Assembly: GCA_964538875.1 (NCBI GenBank)
Contig: CAZIHO010000052.1
Span: 1 to 22,838, forward strand
DNA: 22,838 bases
Direction of reading: 5' to 3'
Source of the DNA: CAZIHO01 sp964538875
GTDB taxonomy: Bacteria; Pseudomonadota; Gammaproteobacteria; Chromatiales; Chromatiaceae
How positions within the stretch are numbered: position 1 is the stretch's first letter; every line of letters begins with the position of its first letter. This document shows, piece by piece, positions 1 through 8,608 of this stretch. The notes beneath the pieces were generated by a model. The model made no database searches and was not told where the DNA came from. It was given only the letters and a program-made list of their open reading frames with translations. Made by a program: the position numbers and the translations under genes.

Positions 1-1575
<1,575 letters not shown>

Positions 1576-1588
1576 CGGGACTGGCCGG

Positions 1589-1610
1589 GGCCGCTCCGGC
1601 CGGAGCGGCC
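1589..1610. terminator. Perfect palindrome between convergent genes, probable bidirectional terminator
   Basis: GGCCGCTCC and GGAGCGGCC flank a GGCC centre, giving a 22-base perfect palindrome. It sits 13 bases after the kinase stop and 15 bases before the end of the oppositely oriented chemoreceptor gene. There is no T-tract on either strand, so it is not a textbook intrinsic terminator. Its position between convergent genes makes a shared terminator or RNA-end stabiliser the simplest reading. Confidence 0.45.
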
Positions 1611-1625
1611 TGCCAATGGGTCCAT

Positions 1626-3533
1626 TCAGGGCCGCAGCGGAGCGCCCGCCGCGTCGAAGCGGACACATTCGCCCTTGGCTCGCTCAAGCAAATCCGCGAT
1701 CGACGCGGACACCTGCTCGATCTCGTCGTAAATCCGGCGGGCATGCTCTTTCTCGCCCCGGTCGCACGCCACCACCGCCTGCTTACCGAGTTCATGGATC
1801 CGCTGATGCGGATCTTGAATGGCGCGAAAATAGCTGTTGGTACTACAGACCTGGGTGCCGTCAGTGTCATACCATTTGCCAAAGCGGCATTCGTGGTGCG
1901 ACGGCAACTTCTCTGGGTCCAATTGGATGGTCCCGTTGATATGGGCGGCGATCTTCGCCACGTACAGCCGGTGATCGGTCCGTGCCACGTCGAACATGAG
2001 CTGTTCACTGCCGCTAACCTTGAATCCAATGGTCGTGGTCCGCAGCGTCTCCGCCGCCTTAATCAGGCCGTTCACCTCATGCATGGTTTCGGACGCCATG
2101 TTTGCCATGTTGGTCGAGACTTCGGAGGTCTTGCCGATGCCACCCACCACATGCTCCGACGCGGCGGATTGTTCATCGATGGACGCCGCGATCCGCGTAA
2201 TCTGATCGTTCACCTCTTGGACCGCGTCCACGATGGTGGTCAAGGCGCCGCCCACATCCCGGATCAGCCGGGTGGCCTGGGAGACGCTGCCGGACGCAGC
2301 CTGCATGGAGGTCGCGGTGCGGCCCGCCTCGTCCTGAACCTGGGCGATTTTTTCGGAGATCTCTGAAGTCGCGCCGATGGTTCGCTCGGCGAGCTTGCGC
2401 ACCTCGTCCGCCACCACCGCGAAACCCCGTCCGGAATCACCGGCCCGGGCCGCTTCGATGGCGGCATTCAGGGCCAGCAGGTTGGTCTGGTCCGCGATGC
2501 TCTTGATGACGGTGACGATGCTGCCGATCTCGTTGGTCCGTTCGGCCAGCCGGCTAATCATCGCCGCGAGTTCTTCCGCCGAAGACTGGACATGGTTCAC
2601 GGTGCCGACTGCGTTCTCGGCGATGCCCTTGCCCCGGCCGGCGGTGGCCATGGCCTGCAGGGCCGTTTCCGCCGCCGCCGTGGCGTTCCGGCCAATCTCG
2701 GTGATGGTATGGCCCATCTGTTCGGCAGTGACGGCGATGCGCTGCGATTGGTCGGAGAGGTCGCGTGCGCCCAAGGTGGTGTTCTGGGCCTTGAGGCGGA
2801 CCCGGTCCAGGGTGTCGACCACATGGTTCGAGGTGTGAATCATGCCGCGGATCGCATCATCGAACGACCCGGCGAGCTTCTCCACATCCTCGGCCAGGCG
2901 GCTGATCTCGTCGCCATTGCTGTGCTCGGTCTTGATGGTCAGGTCCCCGGCGGTCAAGGCGTGGATGCCGTTGCTGATGCCCACCAGGGGACGGACAATT
3001 TGCCGGTTGGTCATCAGTAGCACGATGCCGCACACGGCGGCGATGGCGGCCATCAGCAGAATCAGCAAGGATTTGAGATCCGCCACATGGTTTTTGGCGA
3101 GCCCCTCCGCCTGGGTGACGGACTGGTCGGCCAGATCGAAAAATGCCTCGCTTTCGGCGATCAAGGATTCGGCCAGCTTCGGATCCTGCCGCGTGGCGGC
3201 AATCTTGGCCTTGAGGCTGGTCCAGGCGCCATTGACCCTCTGCATGGCCGCGACGAATTCAGAATGATCCTGTTTCGGCAGACGGAGTTCCTCGTCGCCA
3301 TTGAGCAGGCCGCTGGAAATCCGGTCGAGCTTGCCAATCAGCGCATCAGCCGGTTTTCCGGCCGCCTCAAGCTTCACCAGGCGCTGGGACGCGCCACGGA
3401 CAATCCCGGCGTAATTGACCACCCGTCCGTCGTCCGACATGTTCCCGAGCGCGAGGAACACGATGAGCACACCCATCAGACTGAGCAAAAAAAGTAACAA
3501 TATACCCAGGAATAATTTAGTTGATATTTTCAT
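1626..3533 (-). CDS. Methyl-accepting chemotaxis protein with PilJ-like sensor and C-terminal CZB zinc-binding domain
   Basis: The protein has 635 residues from the chosen start, MKISTKLF at 3533. That start has a GAGGAA ribosome site eight bases upstream and begins directly with a membrane helix; the frame extends 77 further residues upstream but these look non-coding. Order: TM1 (about 5-30); a helical periplasmic domain of about 120 residues with a VNYAGIVRGASQRL motif like the PilJ/type IV pili transducer N-terminus; TM2 (155-174); HAMP (about 176-228); the cytoplasmic signalling hairpin with tip QTNLLALNAAIEAARAGD around residue 355; and a CZB domain (about 513-630) with DHRLYVAKI, CRFGKWY and a downstream PHQRIHE. 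CZB domains bind zinc through His/Cys ligands and are linked to zinc or hypochlorous acid sensing. It acts in the inner membrane through CheA/CheW encoded elsewhere. It is a single gene, convergent with the kinase. Confidence 0.93.
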   Translation of the reverse strand: MKISTKLFLGILLLFLLSLMGVLIVFLALGNMSDDGRVVNYAGIVRGASQRLVKLEAAGKPADALIGKLDRISSGLLNGDEELRLPKQDHSEFVAAMQRVNGAWTSLKAKIAATRQDPKLAESLIAESEAFFDLADQSVTQAEGLAKNHVADLKSLLILLMAAIAAVCGIVLLMTNRQIVRPLVGISNGIHALTAGDLTIKTEHSNGDEISRLAEDVEKLAGSFDDAIRGMIHTSNHVVDTLDRVRLKAQNTTLGARDLSDQSQRIAVTAEQMGHTITEIGRNATAAAETALQAMATAGRGKGIAENAVGTVNHVQSSAEELAAMISRLAERTNEIGSIVTVIKSIADQTNLLALNAAIEAARAGDSGRGFAVVADEVRKLAERTIGATSEISEKIAQVQDEAGRTATSMQAASGSVSQATRLIRDVGGALTTIVDAVQEVNDQITRIAASIDEQSAASEHVVGGIGKTSEVSTNMANMASETMHEVNGLIKAAETLRTTTIGFKVSGSEQLMFDVARTDHRLYVAKIAAHINGTIQLDPEKLPSHHECRFGKWYDTDGTQVCSTNSYFRAIQDPHQRIHELGKQAVVACDRGEKEHARRIYDEIEQVSASIADLLERAKGECVRFDAAGAPLRP

Positions 3534-4485
3534 GCCGAGTTCCTCGGAGCGCCATTCAGTTGGTGATTGATTCCCCGCGTACCCCCGCAGCATTTCCCGG
3601 TTGGGACCAGCCTGCGGGACCCGGAACTCGCCGCCATGGGGCGCGCTATTGGGGAATCGTTGCACCTGAACCCTACGGCTCAGTTCCGGAAAAAGCTGGC
3701 TGATTTCCGGCCGGTTCCGCCGCGCTGGCGTAATGCCCTGGCTTTCTCGCCCATCGCCGTGCAAACGGGTTTAGCTGAGGTGAGAGCAACAGGGCGGGCA
3801 ACCGCGCTATCGTCCAGGCGGCGCGCCCATCGCCGGATTATTGATTGCGGAAGGCGATTGGGTTGACGGCGCTAGAAGGTTTAGCGGAACCCAACGGCAA
3901 TTCTTTAAGGACCGGGCCAGGCGCTCCAGCCAGCCAGCCAGCCCGGTCCAGGGATAGGCCAGACAGATTCCGGACCAAAGCATCATGGCGCGAGCTTGCC
4001 ATGACCGGCCGGGCTCCGGGGTGCAATCACGGCCAGGATAAGGATCGGGGCGGGCGCGCTGGCCCAGTGCCCGGCGGGCCCATTTGGATGACCTAGATTC
4101 CAAATCCCAGATACGCTAAAGTTTGCCTGAATAGCGCCGAAACAGCCTCCATGACCATTTGCACGATGCCGGCCTTGCGCCTTTTGACAGGCCAGCGTCG
4201 GCATCGTGGCAGCGGAACCGAGGGACCGGCTGAATAACGCCTTCCTGGCACCATCAGCCTCCGGGAACGGCCCAGATGACTGGCCCTTCCCTGCGGAGCC
4301 AACGGCTTGTGGCCGTCAAATCCGCCCTGCCCCCGGCCGGACGTGACGCCGGCCAGGGGTCCCTCCGGTATCCGTGCCGATTGCTCGAATATTGCCGATG
4401 GTCTGCGCGGTTCCCGTTTCTCCGTGGCGCACGGAGATTGCGGTGACGACCAAACGCCTAAATGGTATTCCTACAGGGGACAGTC
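3534..4485. other. Long intergenic region without a recognisable gene
   Basis: These 952 bases separate two divergently transcribed chemoreceptor genes. Short open frames occur on both strands, but none encodes a recognisable domain, has a convincing ribosome site, or shows the amino-acid pattern of the surrounding genes. I looked for a flagellar sigma-28 promoter (TAAA followed by GCCGATAA) ahead of both receptors and found no good match. An 8-base inverted repeat, CCGGAACT (3621-3628) and AGTTCCGG (3682-3689), is present but may be chance. Both receptor promoters should lie here. Remnants of a lost gene are possible but cannot be identified by eye. Confidence 0.5.
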
Positions 4486-6162
4486 ATGCAAAACTCCCGG
4501 ACCATCATTGTATTCACGCTGGTTGCCAGCTTCGTTTGTCTCTTATTGACCGGGGCGGCGGTTTGGCGCCTGCGGGTAGAAGCCGATCTGGCCAACCAGG
4601 CGGCCACCAACCGGTATAAGTCCTATCTGCTGGCGGACGAATTGCGTCAATCCTCGGATGACCTGACCCGCTTGGCCAGAACTTATGTCATTACCGGCGA
4701 TGCCTCCTACGAGAAGCAATATCTCGACATCCTCGACATCCGCGGCGGCAAAAGCCCGCGCCCGGAAGCCTACCATCGCATTTACTGGGACTTCGTCGCT
4801 GGCGGTGTCGCCAAGCCCCGCCCGGATACGGTGTCGGCACCCCTGTTGGATTTAATGAAGGCGGCCGGCTTCACCGACGAGGAGATGGGCAAATTGGCGG
4901 AGGCGAAAAAGAACTCCGACGGACTGGTGGCCACCGAGACGGTGGCCATGAACGCGGTCAAGGGGCTGTTTGACGACGGCAAGGGCAACTTCACCCGCAA
5001 AGCGGCGCCGGACTACGAAAAGGCCCGGGAAATGATGCACGATGGCCAATACCATCGCTTCAAAGCCAGCATCATGAAGCCGATCGACGAGTTCTTCGTG
5101 TTGATGGAGAAGCGTACCCAGCAGGCGGTGGATGAAGCCGCCGCCCGGCAGTCCCTGTGGCAAAACGTCGTCGCCCTATTGCTCCTGGCCACGGTGGTGC
5201 TGCTGATGGTGGCCGGACGCGCCATCCTTAAGCTGTACCAATTGGTGGGTGGCGAGCCGGTTTACGTCACCAACGTGCTGAAAAAGGTGGCGGAAGGGGA
5301 CCTGCGGGTGGATATCCGCACTGCGGACAATGACACCTCCAGCATGCTCTCGGCGGTCAAGGGCATGGTAGCCAAGCTGGAAAGCATCATCGCCGAGGTA
5401 TTCTTGAATGCCAACGCCTTGGCGGGGGCGTCCAAGAAAGTCAGCGATACCGCCCAGTCCCTGTCCCGGTCGGCGGGCCGCCAGGCGTCCGGGGTAGAAA
5501 CCACCACCGCGTCCATCGAGCAGATGATGGCCTCCATCGGCCAGAACACGGACAACGCCAAAATCACCGACCGCACCGCGGGAGAAGCGGCGCTGGAGGC
5601 CAAGGAGGGCAGCACGGCGGTACAGGACACGGTGCAGGCCATGCGCCAGATCGCCGAGAAAATCAGCATCGTGGACACCATCGCCTATCAAACCAATCTG
5701 TTGGCCCTCAACGCGGCCATCGAGGCGGCCAGGGCGGGGGACCACGGCAAGGGCTTCACGGTGGTGGCGGCCGAGGTGCGCAAGCTGGCGGAACGCAGTC
5801 AGACCGCAGCCCAGGAAATCGGCGAACTGGCCAGTTCCAGCGTCACCCAGGCGGAGCGGGCCGGACAAATCCTGACCGCCATCGTGCCCGCCATCACCAA
5901 GACCTCGGGCCTAGTCCAGGAGATTTCGTCCGCTTCCCAGGAGCAGTCCCAGGGCGTTACCCAGATCAGCCATGCCATGTCCCAGTTGAGTCAAGCGACC
6001 CAGCAAAATGCCAGCGCGTCCGAGGAGTTGGCCGCCACCGCCGAGGAAATGAGCGGTCAGGCCGAGAACCTGCAACAGTTGATGCGGTTCTTTAAGATCG
6101 CCGACGACAATGGCCAGGCAGCGGCGGCGGGATTTGGCGCCAGACGCGGGTCCCGCACCTAG
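4486..6162 (+). CDS. Methyl-accepting chemotaxis protein
   Basis: The protein has 558 residues from the ATG at 4486, preceded by AGGGGA at a short, correct spacing. The in-frame ATG at 4462 would add eight residues and lacks a ribosome site. Order: TM1 (about 6-28); an extracytoplasmic helical domain rich in YKSYLLADELRQSSDDLTRL-type helices and carrying an aromatic IYWDF motif; TM2 (about 226-248); HAMP (about 250-300); and a signalling domain with tip YQTNLLALNAAIEAARAGD near residue 405 followed by VRKLAERSQ. A conserved SEELAATAEEMSGQAENLQQL methylation-region helix lies near the C-terminus. The end (ARRGSRT) has no CheR/CheB-tethering pentapeptide. The sensor type is common among environmental proteobacteria and its ligand is unknown. 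A Thr replaces the usual Ala in GKGFTVVAAEV, which I regard as tolerated variation. Confidence 0.93.
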   Translation: MQNSRTIIVFTLVASFVCLLLTGAAVWRLRVEADLANQAATNRYKSYLLADELRQSSDDLTRLARTYVITGDASYEKQYLDILDIRGGKSPRPEAYHRIYWDFVAGGVAKPRPDTVSAPLLDLMKAAGFTDEEMGKLAEAKKNSDGLVATETVAMNAVKGLFDDGKGNFTRKAAPDYEKAREMMHDGQYHRFKASIMKPIDEFFVLMEKRTQQAVDEAAARQSLWQNVVALLLLATVVLLMVAGRAILKLYQLVGGEPVYVTNVLKKVAEGDLRVDIRTADNDTSSMLSAVKGMVAKLESIIAEVFLNANALAGASKKVSDTAQSLSRSAGRQASGVETTTASIEQMMASIGQNTDNAKITDRTAGEAALEAKEGSTAVQDTVQAMRQIAEKISIVDTIAYQTNLLALNAAIEAARAGDHGKGFTVVAAEVRKLAERSQTAAQEIGELASSSVTQAERAGQILTAIVPAITKTSGLVQEISSASQEQSQGVTQISHAMSQLSQATQQNASASEELAATAEEMSGQAENLQQLMRFFKIADDNGQAAAAGFGARRGSRT

Positions 6163-6187
6163 GCCGGATCCATTCCTTGCGCATTTT

Positions 6188-6207
6188 CCGGCACAGGGAG
6201 GTGCCGG
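6188..6207 (+). terminator. Hairpin downstream of the chemoreceptor gene
   Basis: CCGGCAC and GTGCCGG form a perfect 7-base stem around AGGGAG, starting 25 bases after the chemoreceptor stop. A second small hairpin (CCCCG/CGGGG, 6210-6224) follows at once. Neither has a T-tract, so intrinsic termination is only plausible. Confidence 0.35.
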
Positions 6208-6229
6208 TGCCCCGTCCGCCGGGGCGTGC

Positions 6230-6557
6230 GGCGAGGTGGCCATCTTCGCCCGGGCCGGCTTCACCCCTATCCTGCGCTTCGCCTGCAAGCTGGCCCCATC
6301 CCGGCCCCGCAAGCTGCTGATTCTGGTCTCCTAATCCAAGCCCGGCATTGTTCATCGCCAACCCGATCGGCACCTTCTGGACCGCCTGTCTGATGCTGGA
6401 GCCTTTAGGCGAACCAACGGCGGCGGCCCGGCTGATGTCCGCCATCGAGCGGGTCACTGCCACGCCGGCATTGCCCACGCCGGACCTGGGCGGCACCGCC
6501 ACCACCCGGCAGGTCACGGAGGGGATGATCGCCCGGATCCAGGCCGGCGCGCCATAA
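6230..6557 (+). pseudogene. Decayed tartrate/isopropylmalate-type dehydrogenase remnant (ttuC-like)
   Basis: Two fragments of one family survive in different frames. Bases 6230-6331 read GEVAIFARAG then ILRFACKLAPSRPRK, matching the segment before the VTKSN motif in the tartrate/isocitrate/isopropylmalate dehydrogenase family. A TAA at 6332-6334 closes that frame. In the next frame, from about 6348 to the stop at 6555-6557, FIANPIGTFW, CLMLEPLGEP and DLGGTATTRQVTEGMI match the C-terminal end of TtuC-type dehydrogenases. The roughly 190 residues expected before the first fragment, and about 100 residues between the two fragments, are missing. The remnant sits immediately upstream of a glycerate kinase of the TtuD family, the usual neighbour of ttuC, which supports the identity. 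What is seen is the pair of matching fragments; deletion and frameshift are inferred. A sequencing error could explain the frame change but not the missing middle. Confidence 0.72.
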
Positions 6558-6624
6558 TGGTTGGGGGCGGACGCTGGTGTTCCGCCCCTACCGGCTTTCC
6601 ATCCGCAAGCGAGGGACTGGACCC

Positions 6625-7914
6625 ATGACCCAGACACCGCAGGATCTGCTCCGCCGCCTATTCGACGCGGCGGTACAGGCGGCGCAACCCGCCTATTGCA
6701 TTCCGCCCCACTTGCCGCCGCTCCCCAAGGGCCGGCTGGTGGTCATCGGCGCCGGCAAGGCCTCCGCCGCCATGGCCCGGGCGGTGGAGGACCACTGGCC
6801 CGGCCCCCTGACTGGCCTGGTAGTCACCCGGCACGGTTACGAGGTGCCCTGCCGCCAGGTGGAAGTGGTCGCGGCGGCCCATCCGGTTCCAGACCAGGCG
6901 GGGCTCGGGGCGGCCCGGCGCCTGTTGGAACTGGTGCGCGGTCTTTCCCGTGACGACTTGGTGCTGTGCCTGATTTCCGGGGGCGGCTCGGCCCTGCTGC
7001 CCATGCCCCTGGACGGACTGACCCTGGCCGATAAACAGGACATCAGCCGTGCCCTGCTGCGCTCCGGCGCCAGCATCGGCGAATTCAACACGGTACGGCG
7101 GCATCTCTCGGCGATCAAGGGCGGGCGCCTGGCCGCCGCCTGCCATCCGGCCAGGATGCTCAGTCTGTTGATCTCCGACGTGCCGGGCGACAACCCCATG
7201 GACATCGCGTCGGGCCCAACCGTGGCCGATCCGACCAGCTGCGCCGATGCCCTGGAGATCATCCGTCGCCACGGTGTCCCCATCCCGGCCGGAGTACAGG
7301 AACTGTTGGAGTCTGGCCGGGGCGAGAGCGTCAAACCCGGCGATCCCCGCTTGGCCACTGCCGAGACCCGCATCATCGCCGCGCCCCAACTGGCGCTGGA
7401 GGCTGCCGCCCAAGTGGCCCGGGACGCCGGCATCCCCGCCTACATCCTCGGCGACGCCATCGAGGGCGAGGCCCGGGAAGTCGGCACCGCCATGGCCGGG
7501 ATGGCGCTCCAGGTGGCGAGTCGAGGACAGCCCTTCCCGGCCCCCTGTGTGCTGCTGTCCGGCGGCGAGACCAGCGTCCGGGTCCAGGGTAGTGGCCGGG
7601 GTGGGCGTAACGTGGAATTTCTGTTGTCCATGGCCATCACCTTGCATGGACGATCCGGCATTTACGGCCTGGCCGGCGACACCGACGGCGTCGATGGTGT
7701 AGAGGAAATCGCCGGTGCCTTCATCACCCCGGATACCCTGGCCAGGGCCTGGCGCGCCGGCATCAATCCCCGGGACGCCCTGGCCGCCAACGACGGCCAC
7801 GGCTTTTTTCAGGCCCTGGGCGACTCGGTCATCACCGGCCCGACCCTGACCAACGTCAACGACTTTCGGGCGATCCTCGTGACCGAATCCGCCCCAGGGG
7901 CGGCTGGTCCCTGA
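6625..7914 (+). CDS. ttuD: Glycerate 2-kinase (GckA/TtuD family, MOFRL domain)
   Basis: The protein has 429 residues from the ATG at 6625, with GAGGG about nine bases upstream; a GTG at 6577 is in frame but unsupported. The N-terminal DUF4147 domain contains GAGKAS (Lys45), a glycine-rich SGGGSAL loop at 118-124, EFNTVRRHLSAIKGGRLA and SDVPGDNPMDIASGPT. The C-terminal MOFRL domain (about 310-420) carries GGETSV, GGRNVEFLL, GDTDGVDG and NVNDFRAILV. The family phosphorylates D-glycerate with ATP to 2-phosphoglycerate in the cytoplasm; older annotations call it hydroxypyruvate reductase. Length and motifs are complete, so the enzyme looks functional although the dehydrogenase just upstream is broken. 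Since a phosphoribulokinase lies in the same window, a role in returning photorespiratory glycolate carbon through glycerate is a reasonable inference. The ttuD symbol rests on family and context and could equally be gckA. Confidence 0.92.
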   Translation: MTQTPQDLLRRLFDAAVQAAQPAYCIPPHLPPLPKGRLVVIGAGKASAAMARAVEDHWPGPLTGLVVTRHGYEVPCRQVEVVAAAHPVPDQAGLGAARRLLELVRGLSRDDLVLCLISGGGSALLPMPLDGLTLADKQDISRALLRSGASIGEFNTVRRHLSAIKGGRLAAACHPARMLSLLISDVPGDNPMDIASGPTVADPTSCADALEIIRRHGVPIPAGVQELLESGRGESVKPGDPRLATAETRIIAAPQLALEAAAQVARDAGIPAYILGDAIEGEAREVGTAMAGMALQVASRGQPFPAPCVLLSGGETSVRVQGSGRGGRNVEFLLSMAITLHGRSGIYGLAGDTDGVDGVEEIAGAFITPDTLARAWRAGINPRDALAANDGHGFFQALGDSVITGPTLTNVNDFRAILVTESAPGAAGP

Positions 7915-7952
7915 CCGGGTCCGTCACTCCGAACTGGGCTGATGCGGGGTCA

Positions 7953-8017
7953 GGCCGCCCGGCGGCGGCCAGGAGCCCCAGTGTCCGGGCGGCGCGCCAC
8001 TCCGACGGGATGGCGCG
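7953..8017. terminator. Two hairpins between convergent genes
   Basis: GGCCGCC (7953-7959) pairs perfectly with GGCGGCC (7964-7970) across a four-base loop. CGCGCCA (7993-7999) pairs with TGGCGCG (8011-8017) across eleven bases. They lie between the ends of the glycerate kinase (+) and the secreted repeat protein (-), where transcripts of both genes must end. No T-tract is present. Confidence 0.35.
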
Positions 8018-8030
8018 TCGCGACTAGCAG

Positions 8031-8402
8031 TTATTTATCCCGCGCGGTGGCCGGGGCTTGCGCCTGGGGCACCAGCACCGGGGGCAGGTAGGCATAGCTG
8101 GGTATCAGCCCGTAATAGGGATAGCCCCAGCCGTAGGGCTGATGAAAGTAGGACCAATAGGGGTTGTAGCCATAATAGCTAGGACCCCAATAGCCCGGTC
8201 CCCAGCCATAACCGGGTCCCCACCCGTAGCCGGGACCCCAGCCATAACCTGGCCCCCACCAACCGGGGCCACCCCAGCCGCCAAAGCCAAAGCTAAAGCT
8301 GAATCCGCCATCAAAGAAGCCAAAAAAGGCCTTGGCCTGGATGGGCACCACCAGCAACAGGGTCGAGAGCAGGGTAGTCAGGAACAGAGAACTGCGTTTC
8401 AT
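8031..8402 (-). CDS. Secreted Gly/Tyr/Trp/Pro-rich repeat protein, probable sulfur globule protein
   Basis: The protein has 123 residues. Residues 1-25 are a classical signal peptide (MKRSS, hydrophobic core LFLTTLLSTLLLVVP, IQAKA before the predicted cut). The mature part starts FFGFF and is dominated by Gly, Tyr, Trp, Phe and Pro. It holds a WGPGYG hexapeptide repeated about four times, then Tyr/Trp-rich sequence and a short Pro/Ala-rich tail. No Cys is present. This size, signal peptide and composition fit the sulfur globule envelope proteins (SgpA/B/C) of purple sulfur bacteria, which coat intracellular-periplasmic sulfur deposits. The ribosome site AAGGAGGT, five bases before the ATG, is essentially perfect, as expected for an abundant structural protein. 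A TATACT -10-like element (8472-8477, minus strand) lies about 70 bases upstream without a clear -35. Alternatives are another low-complexity envelope or shell protein; low complexity limits homology claims. Confidence 0.65.
   Translation of the reverse strand: MKRSSLFLTTLLSTLLLVVPIQAKAFFGFFDGGFSFSFGFGGWGGPGWWGPGYGWGPGYGWGPGYGWGPGYWGPSYYGYNPYWSYFHQPYGWGYPYYGLIPSYAYLPPVLVPQAQAPATARDK
8200..8271 (-). repeat. 18-bp tandem repeat encoding WGPGYG units
   Basis: Four successive 18-base units (8200, 8218, 8236 and 8254 starts) each begin CCCCA on the plus strand and encode the WGPGYG hexapeptide of the sulfur-globule-like protein. The first and third copies are the most alike; the fourth is degenerate. 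The differences lie mostly at third codon positions, so the peptide repeat is being conserved. Confidence 0.85.
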
Positions 8403-8608
8403 GTCACACCTCCTTCCCTAGGATTTGCCCCGGGAATCCGGGGACGGGCACAATCAGGGATTCGCAATGGAAGTATAGAATATTAGCAAAGGCTTATTTA
8501 GAAATTTTCCCGGCGGACGCCAAAACGCCGGGGCTCCCGCCGCCGGCCTCAAGTTGTCCGGCCAGCGTCCGCTACAGGAACCTGTGACCATCCCTTAAAG
8601 GAAGCCTT

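Noticed and set aside
3621..3689. CCGGAACT/AGTTCCGG inverted repeat in the long intergenic gap
   Set aside because: Arms are short and 53 bases apart; this is expected by chance in GC-rich DNA and has no flanking signals.
6658..7800. 380-codon open frame on the minus strand inside the glycerate kinase gene
   Set aside because: It is an antisense shadow caused by high GC content: repetitive Gly/Ala/Arg/His composition, no domain, fully inside a strongly supported gene.
8200..8271. Regular 18-base repeats that could suggest a CRISPR-like array
   Set aside because: There are no spacers; the repeats are contiguous and encode the WGPGYG peptide units.
8509..8532. CCCGGCG/CGCCGGG hairpin between the sulfur-globule-like gene and the third chemoreceptor
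   Set aside because: It lies between two divergent starts where no transcript should end, and has no T-tract on either strand in a useful position.
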